DNA of 64,000 nucleotides from an uncultured Helicobacter sp. (GTDB lineage: Bacteria > Campylobacterota > Campylobacteria > Campylobacterales > Helicobacteraceae), in assembly GCA_944325775.1 (NCBI GenBank), contig CALVBL010000006.1, positions 1-64,000 of the forward strand. The letters are read 5' to 3'. This document shows, in pieces, positions 8,409 through 17,998 of this stretch. The notes beneath the pieces were generated by a model, which made no database searches, was not told where the DNA came from, and saw only the letters and a list, made by a program, of their open reading frames with translations. A program made the translations under genes and the position numbers. How positions within the stretch are numbered: the stretch's first letter is position 1; each line of letters opens with the position of its first letter.

Positions 8409-9482
8409 ATGCGACTTTCAGAAGTAGTGAGTATCGTGCGGGGATTTTTGCAAAACACACCCAGTATCAGCGCGTTTGAAAACATCAGCTCTAAGGTGGA
8501 AAACATACAGAGTGGCTGGCTATTTGTCGCGCTTAACCTCGAAGATATCCCCCAAGCTATCGCGCAAGGTGCGTATGGGATCGTGTATCCTAAAGACTTC
8601 TGTGTGCAGGAGGATTCACGATGGAGTGATGCGCTATGGCAAGAGATAGCGTGGATAGAAGTAGCCCATATGCAAGAAGCCATCAAGCGCCTCATATACT
8701 ACAAAATGCTTGCGTGGGATATCCAAATGGTGAGTATGAATGCCATAGAATACGCGCTTAGCAAAAGCATCATCACAGATAAGCGCGTATGCTTGACACA
8801 GGGGGATTTTCAAGCACTTTTAGAATCTCTTAACCCAGCAAGTCGCTACATCATTACTGACAATCAAGATATCTTGCTACTCTCTAGTAATATCACTAGC
8901 CTACTAAAGCCTCTCAATCCACCATTTGAGCTGCTTGCCTACACACTCTTTGATGTGCGCCTACTCCTTGGAGGCAGGGAATACCTTCTCAATCTCCCCT
9001 ATCTCTTTATTGACGCACTTAACGTGGTGTGTGCATTTTATCAAGCACAAGGGATCGAATACAATCTTGATAAATTTGAAAGTTTGTGTTTTTTAAAGCC
9101 AAACTTCATCGACCCACAGGGCAGAATCCGCGATTTTGGACAAACCCAAAAAGTCGTCATAGCGCAGAAAGATAATGGGTATTTTCAGGATTTTATGCGA
9201 TATTTTGACACCTATGCCAAGTGGGGTAAGCGCCTGTATGTGATCCCAGAATCTAGCGACCTTAGCCCATCTATCGAATCTACCAAATCCAATGAATCCA
9301 GCCAAAGCAGTGAATCTAGGGACTTTCTTATGTATAAAGATGATAGTGAGCTCTCCGCACTTATCCGCCACCAGCAGTATAATTTTATGCTGATTTTAGG
9401 GATTGATGATATAAGGCTGCTTGAGATATTACGCACACATGAGGGCGTGCGCCAGCCCACGTTATTTGATGGTATCCTATGA
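8409..9482 (+). CDS. Degenerate Mur-ligase-like protein, function unknown
   Basis: A 357-residue protein that I place only loosely. Its N terminus resembles the MurE/MurF substrate-binding domain: ENISSKVENIQSGWLFVAL matches the pattern of a regulated DSR..PGDLFVAL element, followed by AIAQGAYGIVY. No GTNGKT-type P-loop is visible, so it cannot be a conventional Mur ligase. A Ser/Glu-rich linker occurs near residue 290. The ATG at 8409 is preferred because AGGA sits six bases upstream; an ATG at 8403 abuts it. It overlaps cmoB by ATGA. It may be a structural or regulatory MurF relative particular to this phylum (inference). Confidence 0.55.
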   Translation: MRLSEVVSIVRGFLQNTPSISAFENISSKVENIQSGWLFVALNLEDIPQAIAQGAYGIVYPKDFCVQEDSRWSDALWQEIAWIEVAHMQEAIKRLIYYKMLAWDIQMVSMNAIEYALSKSIITDKRVCLTQGDFQALLESLNPASRYIITDNQDILLLSSNITSLLKPLNPPFELLAYTLFDVRLLLGGREYLLNLPYLFIDALNVVCAFYQAQGIEYNLDKFESLCFLKPNFIDPQGRIRDFGQTQKVVIAQKDNGYFQDFMRYFDTYAKWGKRLYVIPESSDLSPSIESTKSNESSQSSESRDFLMYKDDSELSALIRHQQYNFMLILGIDDIRLLEILRTHEGVRQPTLFDGIL

Positions 9483-10444
9483 GTGCTAAATCCACAAACA
9501 CTAAAGAATCGCTCAAACTCGCCCTAGAACAAAAATGCCAGAAATTTGCAGCGCGCAGAGATTCTCTACTCTTTGCCAAGGCAGTAGAAAACCTTGCGGG
9601 TATTGATACTTCCTTTACCCTTGCCCTGCCCCCTGCAGATGATTTAAGCTGTGGTATCACACTCACGCCTGATGCGCCGCTAAGCCCTAGAGAGCTAGAG
9701 ATTCTCACACAGAGTGCAATAGCACTCAAGCCATGGCGCAAGGGACCCTTTAGGATCGATAGCCTATTTATCGATACAGAATGGCGGAGCTTTATGAAAT
9801 TTAACCTCATCGCTCCTCATTTGAATCTAGCGGGCAAAGAAGTGCTAGACATGGGGTGCAATAATGGCTATTATCTCTTTGAGATGCTGCGCTTTAACCC
9901 AAAGACACTCTATGGCTTTGACCCAAGCGCTATTTATAAGGCGCAGTTTGATTTTCTCAACTCTCTTGCCAAGACTCCCATACACTTTTATCCGCTAGGG
10001 ATCGAGGATCTACGTGATTTTAGCACCGCCTATGGACAGAAGTTTGATTGTATCGTGTGCCTTGGCGTACTCTATCATCGTAGCGACCCTATCGCGACAT
10101 TAAAGAATCTAATCTTTGGGCTTAAAAAAGGCGGGGAGCTCATTCTAGATTGCCTACTGATAGAATCTAGCCAAGAGATATGCCTTTGTCCTAAGAAATC
10201 CTATGCTAGAATGAGCAATGTGTATTTTATCCCTAGTATTGAGGCTTTGAAAGGTTGGTGTGAGCGTGCGGGATTTGGGGGGTTTGAGCTGCTGGGTATG
10301 CAGGAGACGACCACCAATGAACAGCGCAAGACCCCTTGGATTGATACATTGAGCCTAGAGGATTTTTTAGATTCTACAAATGGCTTGACGATAGAGGGCT
10401 ATCCACCACCACTACGAGGGTATTTCAAACTAACTAAAACATAA
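9479..10444 (+). CDS. cmoB: tRNA U34 carboxymethyltransferase CmoB
   Basis: CmoB transfers a carboxymethyl group from carboxy-SAM to 5-hydroxyuridine at tRNA position 34. The 321-residue length is typical. A basic region PWRKGPFRID precedes the Rossmann motif VLDMGCNNGYYLFEM, and DPSAIYKAQF and CLGVLYHRSDP follow as in known CmoB proteins. cmoA, which makes carboxy-SAM, is not next to it. The ATG overlaps the stop of the preceding gene by four bases. Confidence 0.88.
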   Translation: MSAKSTNTKESLKLALEQKCQKFAARRDSLLFAKAVENLAGIDTSFTLALPPADDLSCGITLTPDAPLSPRELEILTQSAIALKPWRKGPFRIDSLFIDTEWRSFMKFNLIAPHLNLAGKEVLDMGCNNGYYLFEMLRFNPKTLYGFDPSAIYKAQFDFLNSLAKTPIHFYPLGIEDLRDFSTAYGQKFDCIVCLGVLYHRSDPIATLKNLIFGLKKGGELILDCLLIESSQEICLCPKKSYARMSNVYFIPSIEALKGWCERAGFGGFELLGMQETTTNEQRKTPWIDTLSLEDFLDSTNGLTIEGYPPPLRGYFKLTKT

Positions 10445-10453
10445 GGATCATCA

Positions 10454-10894
10454 ATGGACGAGCAAGAAGAGCATCTACCCATAGACAATGACACGCTCAA
10501 TATTTGCACGAGACTGCATGCCTGTGGCGATATACTGCTACTCACACGCGGGGTGGCAAATGTGAGGTTTGTGCCAGAGGAGCATATGGTGATGGACAAA
10601 GAAGCGCACAATAGCCTTATCCACGCGGGATATATTTTTAACGCCGCTTCATACGCAGCGATGGCAGCCATCAACAAACGCCATAGTATTATGATCGCGG
10701 CTGATGTGAAGTTTCTCTCACCAATCGAGCTAGGGCATGAGGTGCTATTTAAAGCTGTGGCTACACAAATAGACACCAAAAAATGCGAGGTAAAAGTCGA
10801 GGGATTTTTGCTTGATATTAAGATTTTTGACTCGCTCTTTCATATAGCGGTGTTTGACAAAGCTCCATTTAGTATCGCGATGGACAAGCTTTAA
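10454..10894 (+). CDS. Hotdog-fold thioesterase-like protein
   Basis: A 146-residue protein with hotdog-fold features: a KEAHNSLIHAGYIFNAASYAAM helix region and an IAADVKFLSPIELGHEVLFKA beta segment resembling acyl-CoA/ACP thioesterases and FapR-like ligand domains. There is no DNA-binding region, so a FapR-type regulator is unlikely. The substrate is unknown. AAGGAT lies eight bases before the ATG. The 3' end overlaps the convergent TfoX-like gene by 26 bp, so both transcripts share complementary ends. Confidence 0.65.
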   Translation: MDEQEEHLPIDNDTLNICTRLHACGDILLLTRGVANVRFVPEEHMVMDKEAHNSLIHAGYIFNAASYAAMAAINKRHSIMIAADVKFLSPIELGHEVLFKAVATQIDTKKCEVKVEGFLLDIKIFDSLFHIAVFDKAPFSIAMDKL

Positions 10895-11270
10895 GAGGAT
10901 TTTGTATTTTTGGCTTGACTTTGCGCGGTTTTTTTGGCTTTGGCTCGGGCAGAAATGGCACGATGGTTTGTATCACTTCCCCCAAAAGTGCATGGGAATC
11001 CACATCTATGATATGCCAGTCTTTCGCCCCCACAAAAGGCGGGGCTTTGGGAGCAGATTCTAAGAATGTAGCTAACTCCTTATACTGCTTGATAAAAAGC
11101 ATATCATCACAAAGCAAAAAGAGCGGCTTAGGTGTCTCAAGAGGCGTATGCGAAGCCTGCACATAGATACAATACTCCCCAAACATCTTTCTAGCAGAAA
11201 ATCTATACCCCTCTGTGCTAGATTCTAACTGCTCTAGCACAAAGTCCTTAAACTCTCGTGAGCTTGGCAT
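10869..11270 (-). CDS. TfoX/Sxy N-terminal-domain protein
   Basis: A 133-residue protein with the TfoX N-terminal domain pattern, KDFVLEQLE ... YRFSARKMFGEYCIY ... PLFLLCDDMLFIK ... APPFVGAKDWHIIDVD. It ends in a Lys/Pro-rich tail (PEPKPKKPRKVKPK). TfoX proteins govern competence in gamma-proteobacteria. In this phylum the single-domain relatives have no established role, so no function is claimed. The ATG at 11270 follows AAGGAG by five bases; an upstream in-frame extension to 11396 has no ribosome site. A Lys-rich tail may bind nucleic acid (inference). Confidence 0.7.
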   Translation of the reverse strand: MPSSREFKDFVLEQLESSTEGYRFSARKMFGEYCIYVQASHTPLETPKPLFLLCDDMLFIKQYKELATFLESAPKAPPFVGAKDWHIIDVDSHALLGEVIQTIVPFLPEPKPKKPRKVKPKIQNPLKACPSRY

Positions 11271-11408
11271 GAGTCTCCTTGTTTTGAGTTGCTTAGATTC
11301 TGAATTCTTTAAGATTCTAAAAATTCGGCTTGCACGACTAACGCGAGTAAATCCCAGCGGGTAAGCTAAGCTGAAGTACTCATTTAAAGATCGCACAAGA
11401 GAGGAATT

Positions 11409-11437
11409 TCTAGAATCTAAAAAATCTAGATTCTAGA
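11409..11437. repeat. 11-bp hairpin built from the AGATTCTA motif
   Basis: TCTAGAATCTA (11409-11419) and TAGATTCTAGA (11427-11437) form a perfect inverted repeat around a 7-nt loop. It lies just downstream of the cytochrome gene end at 11444, separated by a G7 run on the minus strand. It could act as a transcript-end hairpin, although no U-run follows. Confidence 0.5.
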
Positions 11438-11443
11438 CCCCCC

Positions 11444-12100
11444 CTACTCCTCTAGCGCAAAACTCTCCTTCGCATGAGCTTGAAGATATTGCCAAATCAG
11501 CTTATCATTAGCCTCTGTGGGCATTGCAAACGCACGCATCGTGCCATAGATCCCCTCCCACTCTTGGATAGTGTGCTCATCGGGTGCGTGTGCGGCGTGG
11601 CACATCGAGCAGTTGTCATAATACACAAACTCATTTTCGCTCCAAATCGCGCCCGAATCCCTTAGCACATCTTGTTTTAGCAGCGCCACCTCTAGTGTAT
11701 CTGAATCCACACTACCGCTGCTAAGCGTGATCACTGGGAGCATAAACTCTGAATCCCCATAGAGCACCTGCGTATCCCCATCTTTTTTGTAGCCCTTGAC
11801 TTTGAGGACGACCTTGTCGCCTATTTGCTTGACTTCCTCACCGCCAAAGCCCTTGATCGTACTACCTATAGTGTTTTTGCCCTCGCTGTCAAACACCTTC
11901 ACGCCATCTTCCTTAGCAAAAAAGTGATTTTCACTTTTTTTCGCTGCGGCTTGGGTATCTCCTCCTTTGAGTGTGAAACATGTATGGCACGAATCCTCCG
12001 CACCCCCAAACACACTTCCACCATTTTTGGATTGATTAGCAAACCACACCACGCACACGATCGCAACCACCACGATCCCAAATATTAGTCCCTTTTTCAT
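11444..12100 (-). CDS. Monohaem c-type cytochrome partner of the TorA-like reductase
   Basis: A 218-residue protein with an N-terminal membrane anchor/signal (residues 1 to about 22) and one haem c motif, CSMCH, near residue 165, with candidate axial methionines after it (MRAFAMPTE). A second CxxC near the N terminus (CHTCF) lacks the following histidine. The pair with the molybdoenzyme upstream resembles C. jejuni Cj0265c/Cj0264c, where the cytochrome feeds electrons to TMAO/DMSO reductase. The AGGAG ribosome site lies within the last codons of the reductase gene, so the two are one operon. Confidence 0.82.
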   Translation of the reverse strand: MKKGLIFGIVVVAIVCVVWFANQSKNGGSVFGGAEDSCHTCFTLKGGDTQAAAKKSENHFFAKEDGVKVFDSEGKNTIGSTIKGFGGEEVKQIGDKVVLKVKGYKKDGDTQVLYGDSEFMLPVITLSSGSVDSDTLEVALLKQDVLRDSGAIWSENEFVYYDNCSMCHAAHAPDEHTIQEWEGIYGTMRAFAMPTEANDKLIWQYLQAHAKESFALEE

Positions 12101-12101
12101 A

Positions 12102-14495
12102 TCACGCTCCTATAATATCTGGTGCAGATGAAGCCTTGTAAGGCTTGATCGCCTCGTCTTTGCCAAGCTTCCTGATACCCACTAGGCAGGTATTTACCGA
12201 TGTGGCTTGCGCCCATCGGCTTGTAGGACGCGAGCTTGTGAGCACATTGCACGCTCCTGCATTGCAGCGCGGCAAGTCATCATCGGGATTTTCTGGATCA
12301 TACCACGCACCTTCTTGGATCTGCACGACACCCTCTCGGATAAAATCTGTCACAAACGCCCCAGCAAGCACCGATCCGCGTTTATTATACACTTCTACAA
12401 CCTCCCCATGCTTGATCCCAAGCTTGGCAGCATCTTGCGTGTTTATCATCACTGGCTCGCGCCCTTGGATTTTATACATACCGCGCACCCATGTGTTATC
12501 AAGCTGGCTATGCACGCGATAACGTGGATGAGGTGTGAGCAGGTGGAAAGGATAGTCCTTAGATTCTGCGCTGCCTAGGTATTCATCTGGCTCAAACCAC
12601 ATAACATGTCCTTTAAAATCCACTAAATCCGCCTTTTGGAATTTATCCACGAAAAACTGAATCTTACCGCTCTGTGTGGCAAGCCTATTAGCTATAGGAT
12701 CGGCTCTGAAGTCCGCGTGGCGCACATAATCATACGCCTCTTTATCAATATCAAACTCCACAAAACCATCTTTCCAAAAAGTTTCAAAATCCTTGAAATT
12801 CACGCCGCTAGAGCTGTTATAAAATTTCTCTATCCATTCCATATAGGTCATTCCACCTGTGTAGCGATTATAGAGTTCCTCCCCACCGATTTTTTTGCTC
12901 AAATTTGCAAAAATCTCAAAATCATCTCTGTGCTCATAAGTGGGCTCGATCACCTTTTTCATCGCATAAATTACATTGCGTGAATAAGTCCCACCGCTGG
13001 TAATATCATCGCGCTCCAATGTGCAAGTGCTGGGGAATACGATGTCTGCCATCTTTGCCATAGGCGTCCACCATGGCTCATGCACGACCACCGTATCCAC
13101 ACTCCTAATAGCGCGGATAAGCTCATTGGTATTGGGGTGATGTCCTAGGAGTGTCGCTCCACAGCAATAGATCATCTTAATCTCTGGGAATGTGATCACA
13201 CGCCCTTTGAAATTGATAGACTTCCCGGGATTGAGGATACACTCGCTGATTCGGCTTGCTGGGATTGAGAAACTTACGCGATTGCGCCCTTGTGAGAGAC
13301 CGGGTGTGGTTGTGTAGCCGCTATTTGCCTGCCCACCACCCGCATAATGCATAGAAAACCCAACGCCTCCGCCGGGCAAGCCAATCTGTCCGATCATACT
13401 CGCAAGCGCGATGAGTCCCCAGTCTGCTTGCTCGCCATATTGTGCGCGCTGCATCGCCCAGTTGCCCGCGATAAATGTGCGTTGTGAAACAAACAAATCC
13501 GCAAGCTCTTTGATTTGAGATTGCGAAATTTCTGTGATCTTTGACGCCCACGCCACATCTTTAGCCACGCCATCACTCTGTCCTAGCAGATACGGGAGGA
13601 ATTTATCAAAGCCATCGGTATAGGTTTGTATAAACTCCTTATTGTATTTGCCACTCATGTAGAGATAGTGCATCATACCAAGCATTAATGCCACATCGGT
13701 ATTTGGGCGGATTTTGATCCACTGCGCATCAAACATCTGCGCACTTTCATTATAGTATGGATCGATACTGATGAATTTGATCCCCGCTTGCTTGTATTTG
13801 GGGTAGTATGTATCATTGAGATGATTTGGCACGACATAATCGATGCGATTGCATTTGAACAGATCCGCGCCCCACATCACATACACTTTGGTGTGTTTGA
13901 TGATTTGCTCGTGGGTGGTTTGCTGCGAATACACTTCCATATCGCCGATGATATCACTATTTACGCGCCCTGCCGCGCCATTGCTGTATTCTCCATCTGT
14001 GCCCACCGCACCACCAAGCACAATATTAAAGAATCTCCCCGCCACGCTGTTGGCATTATGCAATCGCCCCACATGCCCCCAACCACCATAAGCAGCGTTG
14101 TAGATATTTTCTTTTGGTGTGGCTCTGATCTTTTGTGCCACAAGCTCTAGGGCTGTATCCCAATCCACGCGCACAAAAGGCTCCTTGCCTCGCATATGTG
14201 GGTTGTTCTTGCCCTCCAAAAACCCTTTACGCACACAAGGATATTTCACGCGTGAATCTGTATAAACTCTATCGATCATAGATTCTATCATCACGCTTGG
14301 ATTCTTATCCTGCGGACTTGGGATCACCTCCACAAATTTCCCATCTTTTACCTTTGCGATAAACGGACCAAAGTGCGTCGCATGCGGCACAAATTTAATC
14401 TCATTTATAGCACCAGCTGCCTGTAGAGAAGACAAAGAACTCGATAAAGCGACAGAGACCATCGCCGAGTTTTTGAGCATATCGCGTCTTGTCAT
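12102..14495 (-). CDS. Periplasmic molybdopterin TMAO/DMSO reductase (TorA/BisC-like)
   Basis: A 797-residue molybdopterin oxidoreductase that would reduce S- or N-oxides in the periplasm as an anaerobic electron sink. The N terminus carries a twin-arginine signal (MTRRDMLKNSAMVSVAL) cut near an AXA (LQAAGA). There is no N-terminal CxxC iron-sulphur motif, which agrees with the TorA/DMSO-reductase group. NAAYGGWGHVGRLHN and YSNGAAGRVNSDI are typical of that group, and a C-terminal molybdopterin dinucleotide-binding domain follows. AGGAGGGG just before the ATG at 14495 fixes the start; a longer frame to 14531 would bury the signal. The natural substrate is inferred from the C. jejuni pair. Confidence 0.88.
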   Translation of the reverse strand: MTRRDMLKNSAMVSVALSSSLSSLQAAGAINEIKFVPHATHFGPFIAKVKDGKFVEVIPSPQDKNPSVMIESMIDRVYTDSRVKYPCVRKGFLEGKNNPHMRGKEPFVRVDWDTALELVAQKIRATPKENIYNAAYGGWGHVGRLHNANSVAGRFFNIVLGGAVGTDGEYSNGAAGRVNSDIIGDMEVYSQQTTHEQIIKHTKVYVMWGADLFKCNRIDYVVPNHLNDTYYPKYKQAGIKFISIDPYYNESAQMFDAQWIKIRPNTDVALMLGMMHYLYMSGKYNKEFIQTYTDGFDKFLPYLLGQSDGVAKDVAWASKITEISQSQIKELADLFVSQRTFIAGNWAMQRAQYGEQADWGLIALASMIGQIGLPGGGVGFSMHYAGGGQANSGYTTTPGLSQGRNRVSFSIPASRISECILNPGKSINFKGRVITFPEIKMIYCCGATLLGHHPNTNELIRAIRSVDTVVVHEPWWTPMAKMADIVFPSTCTLERDDITSGGTYSRNVIYAMKKVIEPTYEHRDDFEIFANLSKKIGGEELYNRYTGGMTYMEWIEKFYNSSSGVNFKDFETFWKDGFVEFDIDKEAYDYVRHADFRADPIANRLATQSGKIQFFVDKFQKADLVDFKGHVMWFEPDEYLGSAESKDYPFHLLTPHPRYRVHSQLDNTWVRGMYKIQGREPVMINTQDAAKLGIKHGEVVEVYNKRGSVLAGAFVTDFIREGVVQIQEGAWYDPENPDDDLPRCNAGACNVLTSSRPTSRWAQATSVNTCLVGIRKLGKDEAIKPYKASSAPDIIGA

Positions 14496-14570
14496 TATAG
14501 CCCCTCCTATGTTTAAAATAAAAGTGGGCATTATAGTGTTTTTGACAAAAAAGTAAAGATATATAAATTT

Positions 14571-15359
14571 TTAGCGTTTTAGTCCATTGACCACTTGCAG
14601 CATAGAATCTGCTGTCTGAATCGTCTTGGAATTTGCTTCATAGGCTCTCTGCCCGGTGATTAAGTCTGTCATCTCTTCGACAAGCTTGACATTGCTAAGC
14701 TCGATAAATCCCTGTCGCAGCTGCCCAAACCCATCTATACCCGGCACACCAGCTATAGGCTCACCAGAAGCATTGGTGTTGATAAGGAGATTATCGCCTA
14801 GCGCGTGCAGTCCTGCGGGATTGACAAAATTCACAATCTCAATTTGCCCTAGCACATTTACCTCTGTTTGATTACCCTCTAGCACACTCACCGTGCCATC
14901 TGTTCCGATATTTATCTGTGTGGTGTTTTCGGGGATCGTGATATTTGGGATAAGCGGATAGCCATCTGGCGTTACGACATTGCCCTCATTATCGAGCTTG
15001 AAGCTCCCAGCACGCGTGTAGGCGATATTGCCATCAGGCAGCTGAATCTGAAAAAACCCATTGCCTGTGATTGCTATATCTAGGTTGTTTTCCGTCTCCT
15101 TTGGGTGTCCTTGTGAAAACATCTTTTGCACCGAGATCGGACGCACACCGATCCCCACCTCTATGCCTGTAGGAGAGATAGTAGTCTCACTGGTAGAAGT
15201 CCCCGCATACTGCAGCACTTGATAGAATAAATCCGCAAATTCCGCGCGCTGCTTTTTGTAGCCTATGGTATTGACATTGGCTATGTTGTTTGAAGTAGTG
15301 TCGATTTGTAACTGCTGTCCTAGCATACCTGTGGTAGCGGTGTAGAGAGACCTCATCAT
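14571..15359 (-). CDS. flgG: Flagellar basal-body distal rod protein FlgG
   Basis: FlgG forms the distal rod of the flagellar basal body. The product is 262 residues, the usual length. The N terminus MMRSLYTATTGM with the SNNIANVNTIGYKKQ rod signature and the C-terminal EEMTDLITGQRAYEANSKTI helix are diagnostic. ATGATG at 15359-15354 follows AAAGGAT; the nine-residue longer frame is not needed. The gene stands alone here, divergent from the TRIC-like gene. I did not find a clear sigma-54 or sigma-28 promoter upstream. Confidence 0.95.
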   Translation of the reverse strand: MMRSLYTATTGMLGQQLQIDTTSNNIANVNTIGYKKQRAEFADLFYQVLQYAGTSTSETTISPTGIEVGIGVRPISVQKMFSQGHPKETENNLDIAITGNGFFQIQLPDGNIAYTRAGSFKLDNEGNVVTPDGYPLIPNITIPENTTQINIGTDGTVSVLEGNQTEVNVLGQIEIVNFVNPAGLHALGDNLLINTNASGEPIAGVPGIDGFGQLRQGFIELSNVKLVEEMTDLITGQRAYEANSKTIQTADSMLQVVNGLKR

Positions 15360-15454
15360 AGGTAATCCTTTGAAGTGTGATGGCACATTGGCGCAAAAAT
15401 ATAGAATCCAAAAGCAAAAGTAATTCCTTTAATATCCCATAAGAGAAAATATAC

Positions 15455-15460
15455 TATAAT
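15455..15460 (+). promoter_or_regulatory. Candidate -10 element for the TRIC-like/dnaX run
   Basis: TATAAT at 15455-15460 lies 37 bp before the ATG of the TRIC-like gene in the divergent region with flgG. The surrounding ATACTATAAT is AT-rich, as is usual for vegetative promoters in this phylum, which often lack a -35 box. Confidence 0.5.
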
Positions 15461-15496
15461 CCTTGCTTCATTTCACAAATTCCCAAAGGCGCGAAA

Positions 15497-16162
15497 ATGT
15501 CCTACCCCATTAGCGATACTGCGTTGCTACACACGCTGTTTGTCATCGGTATCATTGTTGAGGCGATCACGGGTGCGCTAGCAGCAGGTAAGCACAAAAT
15601 GGATCTTTTTGGCGTGATGTTTATCGCGCTGGTTACCGCTATTGGCGGGGGTTCTATCCGCGATATGCTACTTGGGACATATCCGCTCACTTGGGTCGAA
15701 AATCCCGCGTATGTGATCATCATCTGTGTGAGCGCGATCCTCACCACACTTATCCCCAAAAAACTCGTGCGATTTGAAAAGCTCTTCCTAAGCCTTGATG
15801 CGCTGGGCTTGGTGGTGTTTAGCATCATCGGGGCGCAGGTGGCGATGAAGCACGATCATGGGCTTATCATCGCAGTGAGTGCAGCGTGTATCACGGGGAT
15901 TTTTGGCGGGATCTTGCGCGATATTTTTTGCAATCGCATTCCGCTGGTATTTCAAAAAGAGCTATATGCGGGTGTGAGTATGATCGCGGCGACTTTGTAT
16001 TATGTGTTAGTGATGGTGGTGGGGCTAGATTCACTGCTCTCTGTGCTCATCACGCTTGTATTTGGCACGCTCTTGAGACTTTTTGCGATCCGATACAAGC
16101 TCAATCTCCCCACATTTTCGTATGACGATGCGCACAAATCCCACAAGCCCACAGAATCTTAG
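15497..16162 (+). CDS. TRIC/UPF0126-family membrane protein (YicG-like)
   Basis: A 221-residue inner-membrane protein with two repeats of three transmembrane helices, each containing the family glycine-rich motif: [11 protein letters not shown] in the first half and GGILRDIF in the second. Family members have been described as cation channels and, in E. coli YicG, as linked to glycine uptake; the substrate here is undecided. AAAGG precedes the ATG. It heads a plus-strand run continuing with dnaX. Confidence 0.8.
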   Translation: MSYPISDTALLHTLFVIGIIVEAITGALAAGKHKMDLFGVMFIALVTAIGGGSIRDMLLGTYPLTWVENPAYVIIICVSAILTTLIPKKLVRFEKLFLSLDALGLVVFSIIGAQVAMKHDHGLIIAVSAACITGIFGGILRDIFCNRIPLVFQKELYAGVSMIAATLYYVLVMVVGLDSLLSVLITLVFGTLLRLFAIRYKLNLPTFSYDDAHKSHKPTES

Positions 16163-16185
16163 CGTATGATCACAAGGAGTAATAA

Positions 16186-17976
16186 ATGTCTCTAGCCCTC
16201 GCTCTAAAATATCGCCCCACGACCTTTGAAGACCTCATAGGTCAGCATGCCGTCTCTCAAACCCTCTCACTTGCACTAGATTCTAAGCACATTTCACACG
16301 CTTATTTGTTTAGTGGGTTGCGCGGGAGTGGCAAGACAAGCTCCGCGCGGATTTTCTCACGATCCTTGCAGTGCGACAATGGACCCACTTCAAAGCCCTG
16401 TGGTGAATGCCAAAACTGCAAAGCCGCGCTAGAGGGCAGACACCTAGACATCATAGAAATGGACGCCGCCTCTAGCCGCAAAATCGATGATATTCGCGAC
16501 TTAATCGAACAAACCAAATACCGCCCCGCCTTTGGGCGATACAAGATTTTTATCATCGATGAGGTGCATATGCTCACGCGCGAGGCGTTTAACGCACTGC
16601 TAAAAACCCTAGAGGAGCCCCCAGAGTATGTGAAATTTATCCTCGCCACAACCGATCCGCTCAAACTCCCGCCCACGATTTTGAGTAGGACACAGCATTT
16701 TAGATTCAAACAAATCCCCCAACGCCTCGTAGTCGAGCATATCGCACATATTTTGGACAAAGAGCAAGTGCGCTATGAGTCCCAAGCCCTTGAGATCATC
16801 GCGCGTAGCGGATCAGGGAGTCTGCGTGATACACTCACTCTGCTTGATCAGGCGATTATCTTTTGTAAAAATAATATCGATACAAGCAGCGTGACTGATA
16901 TGCTTGGCATCGTCGATCCCCAGATTTTTAGCACACTTTTTAATGATCTACTAGCAAACAATCTCACCAACCTCCAAGAGCGCATCGAGAGACTGCAAGA
17001 ATACGAAAGTGAGATGATTTTAGATGAGATGATGCTTTTTCTCAAAGACCGCCTGCTAGCTAATGACAAGGCATTTTCGCCACTGCTTTTGGATAGGTTT
17101 TTTAGAATCTTAGTGGATTCTAAGATTCTACTCACACACAACACCGATGGAAGCTTTGTGCTGCTACTCACGCTACTCAAACTACAAGAAGCCCTCAAGA
17201 TAAAAGAAGTTGATGCGATGATCGCGGATTTGGAACACCAGATTTTTGCCACTTCGGGTACTTCTCATACTTCGCAATCCACCCCAAGCACCCCAAATAC
17301 TCCAAGCACACAAAGTGCGCAGACGATACCACACAGCGCACCAGAGCCTGCTCAAGCCCATGCGCAAAGTACTCAAAAGATTCACACGCCCTTTGAGATT
17401 TTAACCCAAAAACTCTATGATAGGAATTTCGAGCTAGGCGAGTGTTTCGCACGGTGCGTGGAGTTTGTGAGTTTTGAAGACAATACGCTCACATGGCATT
17501 CAAACGCAGTGGGCGAAGACAGAGAGAGGCTAGCTAAGCATTTTGAAATCATCAAAGCCTTTGTGGCACAGGTATTTGGCACACAAACTAAGATCAGCGC
17601 ACAAAAACACCCAAGTGTGCAGACGATACCACAGCCAAATAATATGCCTATCGCACACAACACAGATTCTACAATACCTACAGAATCTGCCCAAGCCCAA
17701 GAATCTACCCAAAGTACAGAATCCACGCGCCCTATAGATTCTACACAATCTCATACGCCAGATTCACAGCTAACACAAGTAATACAAACACCACAAGATT
17801 CACTAGATTTACCAGAAGCCAAGGACTCCAGCTCCACCCAAGCCACCCAGCCCGCGGAGCCAACCAACACAGAGCCAACCCAAAAGGATCAAGATCGGGA
17901 GTTTATGCAAGATAATAAGGAGATTCTCGCGAGTCTGCACACGCATTTGGGGATCAAGGATTATTTTAAATCATAG
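16186..17976 (+). CDS. dnaX: DNA polymerase III subunit gamma/tau
   Basis: DnaX is the clamp-loader ATPase subunit. Walker A is GLRGSGKTS near residue 48, a four-cysteine zinc module is present (CDNGPTSKPCGECQNC), Walker B is FIIDEVHML, and the sensor segment SRTQHFRFKQ follows. Residues 1 to about 360 are the motor and collar. Beyond that are two low-complexity Ser/Thr/Gln/Pro-rich linkers flanking a short folded region, ending at residue 596. No clear slippery site for a shorter gamma form was seen. AAGGAG precedes the ATG. Confidence 0.94.
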   Translation: MSLALALKYRPTTFEDLIGQHAVSQTLSLALDSKHISHAYLFSGLRGSGKTSSARIFSRSLQCDNGPTSKPCGECQNCKAALEGRHLDIIEMDAASSRKIDDIRDLIEQTKYRPAFGRYKIFIIDEVHMLTREAFNALLKTLEEPPEYVKFILATTDPLKLPPTILSRTQHFRFKQIPQRLVVEHIAHILDKEQVRYESQALEIIARSGSGSLRDTLTLLDQAIIFCKNNIDTSSVTDMLGIVDPQIFSTLFNDLLANNLTNLQERIERLQEYESEMILDEMMLFLKDRLLANDKAFSPLLLDRFFRILVDSKILLTHNTDGSFVLLLTLLKLQEALKIKEVDAMIADLEHQIFATSGTSHTSQSTPSTPNTPSTQSAQTIPHSAPEPAQAHAQSTQKIHTPFEILTQKLYDRNFELGECFARCVEFVSFEDNTLTWHSNAVGEDRERLAKHFEIIKAFVAQVFGTQTKISAQKHPSVQTIPQPNNMPIAHNTDSTIPTESAQAQESTQSTESTRPIDSTQSHTPDSQLTQVIQTPQDSLDLPEAKDSSSTQATQPAEPTNTEPTQKDQDREFMQDNKEILASLHTHLGIKDYFKS

Positions 17977-17998
17977 AATCTAACCTAAGGAGGAAGTT

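Noticed and set aside
11437..11443. G7 run after the cytochrome stop codon
   Set aside because: Non-coding and only seven long; no promoter nearby that it could tune.
13788..14150. 120-codon plus-strand frame opposite the TorA-like gene
   Set aside because: Hydrophobic and histidine-rich shadow of the molybdoenzyme; no start signal.
15360..15454. Sigma-54 promoter upstream of flgG
   Set aside because: Candidate GG and GC elements are not at the ten-base spacing required.
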